Virus record (IMG/VR): IMGVR_UViG_3300035698_018297
Location: 1 to 39,057 of that record
Source of the DNA: a virus
Reading direction: 5' to 3' (one strand)
Length of the DNA: 39,057 nucleotides
The notes beneath the pieces were generated by a model, which saw nothing but the letters and a program-made list of their open reading frames with translations, was not told where the DNA came from and searched no databases. The translations under genes and the position numbers were made by a program. Below are positions 36,119 through 39,057 of this stretch, piece after piece (position 1 is the stretch's first letter; each line of letters starts with the position of its first letter).

Positions 36119-39057
36119 ATGGTAGGCCCCTACATCGGCCCCAAGGGCGGCAAATGGGCAGATCCCGCCCATACGATTCCCTGGAAACCCTCAAAAGCCC
36201 GCGTCAAAGCCAAGATTAGGCCCCAGGGCGGCCCACGAACGCTGAGCCGGCCCGAGCTGAAGCAGCTTCTCAAAACGGGGACGTTCTCAATCGTCTCTGC
36301 CGGCCGGAACCCCGAAGATTCCGCTGAAAAGAAGCTCCCCGAGGACGCCCCGAAGTTCAAGGCCCGTCACGAGAAGCTGCGGGCCGATCTGGAGGCCGCC
36401 GGCCACAAGTACACCGAAGTTGACGGGCACTACGACGGGCACGAGCGCAGCTTCGTCGTGTTCCACAACACGCCTGCGGTGTGGGGCGGTACCCCGAACT
36501 TCATGGTTCACCACGACAGTCCGTCCGAGTTTGCAGCCATGCGGGCGCTAGGCAAGAAGTACAATCAAGACAGCATCATTCACGCGCACAAGGGCGTGAA
36601 TGAGATGCACTACACGACCGGGCACAGCGGCCACGAGGGGATGCACGAGAAGGGTAGCGGCCACGAGTTCAAGCGCAACCCCGACAACTATTACACCGAC
36701 GTCCGGCACCCCCAAGGCAACGTGTCAAAATTTGCTCTCAACTTCCTTTTCGGCAAATTCCATGCTGGCAAGGACGCTGTGCTAAAGGCAGGAATCATGA
36801 AGAAAGCCCGCATTCTCCGCCGGATTCCGGCTCGTGGCACCGTCGAAAAAGCCAAAACAGGGGGGGCGAATTTCGGAAAAGGTCTGCCGGAGTTTGACAC
36901 TCAGAAGAGTGTCCACCTCTACTGGACGCACGACTCGGATGGCCGGGCCATCGTGGACGACGCGCTCAAGCAGATGGCGGGCCTCGATGACGGCGTGAAA
37001 AAGAGCTTCTTCTACCGTGACGGCCACCTTTTCTTCAAGGCGGCCAAGGGCGAGCGTGTGGCTGGTGCGAAGTACCTGATGCGGATTCCGAAGCCGGGCG
37101 GCGGCTACAAGTACATCTACCACCTCCCGACTGCCATGAAGCACCTCAACGACGACAAGCACCTCGTCGCCGGGGCGGTGCTCGATGAGAAGGGTGAGCA
37201 CGGTGTCGGCCACGTTGAGATTCACGGCCGCACCGAAGACGGCAAGCTCGATGTCACGCACCACAAAACGGGCGAGCGGTCGGAAATCTCGGCCGAAGAC
37301 CTCCTGGCCGACGTGAAGACCAAGCTGCGCGGCAAGATCGAGGCGCACCGTAAGCGGTTGCTCTCAACTATCAAAGAGGCGAAGCAGTACGGCTCGGCGA
37401 AACAGATCGACCGCCTCATGGACCAGTACGAGCGTTTCGGCACGTTCGCCAGCGGCATGTATACCGACTGGAAGCCCTACCCGCCGACCGAGACGTGGAC
37501 CCCGCCGCCTGACGTGGCGAAGCTCATGCACGAAGACGTGCTGCCCGACATCGACCTGAGCTACATGCCGAAAAACGACGTTCTCGTTTTCGAGAACCCG
37601 ACCGAAGACATGCCCGACAACGCGGGCCTGTACCGCCATCAAGCGGAGAACACCGCGCGGATCTTGCAGTCCTGGGACGAGCGGGACGGCTTCTGCCTCA
37701 TGGATGAGGCTGGCCTGGGCAAGACGATGACCGCCCTGGCGGCCATCAAGGCGCGCGGAACCAAGCGAAACCTGATCGTTCTCCCCGTTTCCGGCAAGGC
37801 CAACCTCGCGAGCCAGTGGCAGGAAGACGGCAACGTCATGGGCCTGGAGGTTACGGCGGGCGCCGGCACGGGCGACGGGAACTTCGTCGTGTCCTACGAC
37901 GACCTCTACAACGTGCGCGGCAAGCTGCCGGACCATCTCGAAGACCCCGGCCTGTCCACCGCGCAGCTTCAGGCGCTCGCTGACATTTCTGGAGATCGGG
38001 CTGTCGGCGACCGGGCTGCTGCCCTGAAAAAGATGTTCCCGGCGATTTCGTCGGGCGAGGCGTGGGCCATCGCCAAGGACTTCGAGACCTACGCGGAGCT
38101 GAAGCCCGAGTTCAAGGGCTTCGACACCATCGTTTTCGACGAATCGCACTCGATGTCGAATCCCAAGTCCTACATGAGTCAGGCAGGCGTTCAGCTCCAG
38201 CTCCAGTCGGCCGACGCGAAGGCGCTCTACATGAGCGCCACCCCGTTCACGAATCTGACCGACATGCAGTACATGCGGAAGATGGGCTGGTTTGGGACGG
38301 GCGCGGAGTTCACAGCTTGGGCTGAGAAGGCCGGAGCTACGATCAACCGAAAACAGAGCGGCGGCGGCGACCTTCCGTTCGGAATCTCAGATCCCACCAC
38401 CTCGATCCCGGCGACAATCGTGTCGGCGCAGATGCACGTCGAGGGCTCCGGGCTCAAGCAAGAGCCGCGCATGGACGGCAAGTACAAGCTCGGAACGCAT
38501 TTCAGCAAAACGAGCGTGCGCGAGCCGCACCACCGGCAGATGTTCAACGACGCCAAGCGCGTGGCTGAGCTTCTGACGGCCAGCGAAACGCAGTTCGGAA
38601 TCCCGCCCTTCCAGGCTGGCGGTGCCATGACGCTGTGGCACAAACAGGCGTGGGAGATGGTCAAGATGGGCGATGCTGTCGAGTACGCCAAAAAGGAACT
38701 GCGTTTCGCCGGCCGACAGGTGCTTCTGTTCACCGAGTACACCTCGCACGACCACGGCTCGCTGCGCGGCATGGTGGACAACATGAAGCGCCAGATCGCG
38801 TCGGAGGCGAAGGCCAAGGGGCCGGATCACCCGCATATCCGTGACGCGGAGAAGCGCGTGGCCGAGGCGGAGCGCCTGATCGGCGGGATGCACGCTGAAA
38901 ACGTCCCCGAGGCTATGGCGAAGGCTCTGAGCGACCATCTCGGCGGAGACCATCATATCGCCCAGATTCACGGGCAGGCCACTGACAGCGAAGGCAAGCT
39001 GGTCGGACGAGGCAAGAACGACAACTCGAAGGCGGAAAAAGACGCCTACCAGAGCGG
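36119..39057 (+). CDS. large polyvalent protein with DUF3293-like and SNF2 helicase domains (partial, 3' end missing)
   Basis: The frame is open for 979 codons to the window edge. I checked it codon by codon and saw no stop. Residues about 40-150 resemble DUF3293 (SIVSAGRNP, LRADLEAAGHKYTE, MRALGKKYNQDSII). Residues about 280-500 include basic and His-rich linkers. A SNF2/DEAD-type helicase follows: DEAGLGKT at 529-536, FDESHSM at 673-679, MSATPF at 705-710, and LLFTEYT later. Large proteins joining such domains are known as phage polyvalent proteins and are thought to enter the cell with the DNA. ATG 36119 follows GGAG. Confidence 0.85.
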   Translation, partial: MVGPYIGPKGGKWADPAHTIPWKPSKARVKAKIRPQGGPRTLSRPELKQLLKTGTFSIVSAGRNPEDSAEKKLPEDAPKFKARHEKLRADLEAAGHKYTEVDGHYDGHERSFVVFHNTPAVWGGTPNFMVHHDSPSEFAAMRALGKKYNQDSIIHAHKGVNEMHYTTGHSGHEGMHEKGSGHEFKRNPDNYYTDVRHPQGNVSKFALNFLFGKFHAGKDAVLKAGIMKKARILRRIPARGTVEKAKTGGANFGKGLPEFDTQKSVHLYWTHDSDGRAIVDDALKQMAGLDDGVKKSFFYRDGHLFFKAAKGERVAGAKYLMRIPKPGGGYKYIYHLPTAMKHLNDDKHLVAGAVLDEKGEHGVGHVEIHGRTEDGKLDVTHHKTGERSEISAEDLLADVKTKLRGKIEAHRKRLLSTIKEAKQYGSAKQIDRLMDQYERFGTFASGMYTDWKPYPPTETWTPPPDVAKLMHEDVLPDIDLSYMPKNDVLVFENPTEDMPDNAGLYRHQAENTARILQSWDERDGFCLMDEAGLGKTMTALAAIKARGTKRNLIVLPVSGKANLASQWQEDGNVMGLEVTAGAGTGDGNFVVSYDDLYNVRGKLPDHLEDPGLSTAQLQALADISGDRAVGDRAAALKKMFPAISSGEAWAIAKDFETYAELKPEFKGFDTIVFDESHSMSNPKSYMSQAGVQLQLQSADAKALYMSATPFTNLTDMQYMRKMGWFGTGAEFTAWAEKAGATINRKQSGGGDLPFGISDPTTSIPATIVSAQMHVEGSGLKQEPRMDGKYKLGTHFSKTSVREPHHRQMFNDAKRVAELLTASETQFGIPPFQAGGAMTLWHKQAWEMVKMGDAVEYAKKELRFAGRQVLLFTEYTSHDHGSLRGMVDNMKRQIASEAKAKGPDHPHIRDAEKRVAEAERLIGGMHAENVPEAMAKALSDHLGGDHHIAQIHGQATDSEGKLVGRGKNDNSKAEKDAYQS

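Noticed and set aside
1-39057. tRNA genes or integration module
   Set aside because: No cloverleaf-like sequence with a T-loop GTTCRA context and no integrase, excisionase or repressor family was recognised by eye; a tRNA scan would be decisive.

Overview
The window is a continuous stretch of a GC-rich, tailed double-stranded DNA bacteriophage genome. It carries a terminase large subunit, a phage replication and recombination set, dozens of tiny tightly packed genes, and sigma70-like promoters (TTGACA-17-TATAAT type) that stand out as AT-rich islands. The host cannot be named. The promoters, Shine-Dalgarno sites, a lipobox protein and an exported cysteine-rich transglycosylase fit a GC-rich, probably Gram-negative, bacterium (inference). 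I saw no tRNA, rRNA, CRISPR array, transposase or integrase.

Layout. 1-8817 (rightward): end of a Pro/Ala-rich protein, a family A DNA polymerase with a degenerate uracil-DNA-glycosylase-like N-terminus, a small membrane protein, a UvsY-like protein, a T4 gp32-like ssDNA-binding protein, a bacterial-type RecA, a secreted lytic transglycosylase, and the SbcD/SbcC (gp47/gp46) nuclease pair. 8818-14098 (rightward): a MoxR/CobS-like AAA+ ATPase and its VWA/HExxH metallopeptidase-like partner, each behind its own promoter, then small genes including an Hjc-like nuclease and an HTH protein. 14124-20200 (rightward): 16 small zinc-ribbon genes, then an HTH protein and a hypothetical protein. 20201-20463: a convergent junction with a terminator and two 39-bp direct repeats. 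20464-28368 (leftward): 13 more zinc-ribbon genes, then accessory small genes. 28369-28712: a divergent control region with two abutting palindromes. 28713-39057 (rightward): small early-type genes, terminase, two probable structural proteins, a lipoprotein, a ParB/Dam-methylase fusion, and the start of a large SNF2-helicase 'polyvalent' protein that runs off the window.

The outstanding feature is a paralogous family of about 31 small proteins (16 in the rightward array, 13 in the leftward array, 2 isolated). Each has an N-terminal helix of the type xxLhAExxLxG followed by CxxC zinc knuckles. Rightward members mostly have three or four knuckles. Leftward members have two knuckles plus a C-terminal amphipathic helix. 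Genes are joined by ATGA, TGATG or TAATG overlaps, and several copies are frameshifted or decayed, so the array looks like an actively duplicating and diversifying arsenal. I do not recognise its function.

The non-coding DNA is also organised. A modular gene-junction element (stem-loop, then GATC, then ATTTCAAAAAA, then a CCACGGAG or GGAGTCTGA ribosome-binding box) recurs on both strands. The 9-mer AGTTGACAC is strongly over-represented across reading frames, and the hexamer GTCGAC appears to be absent.
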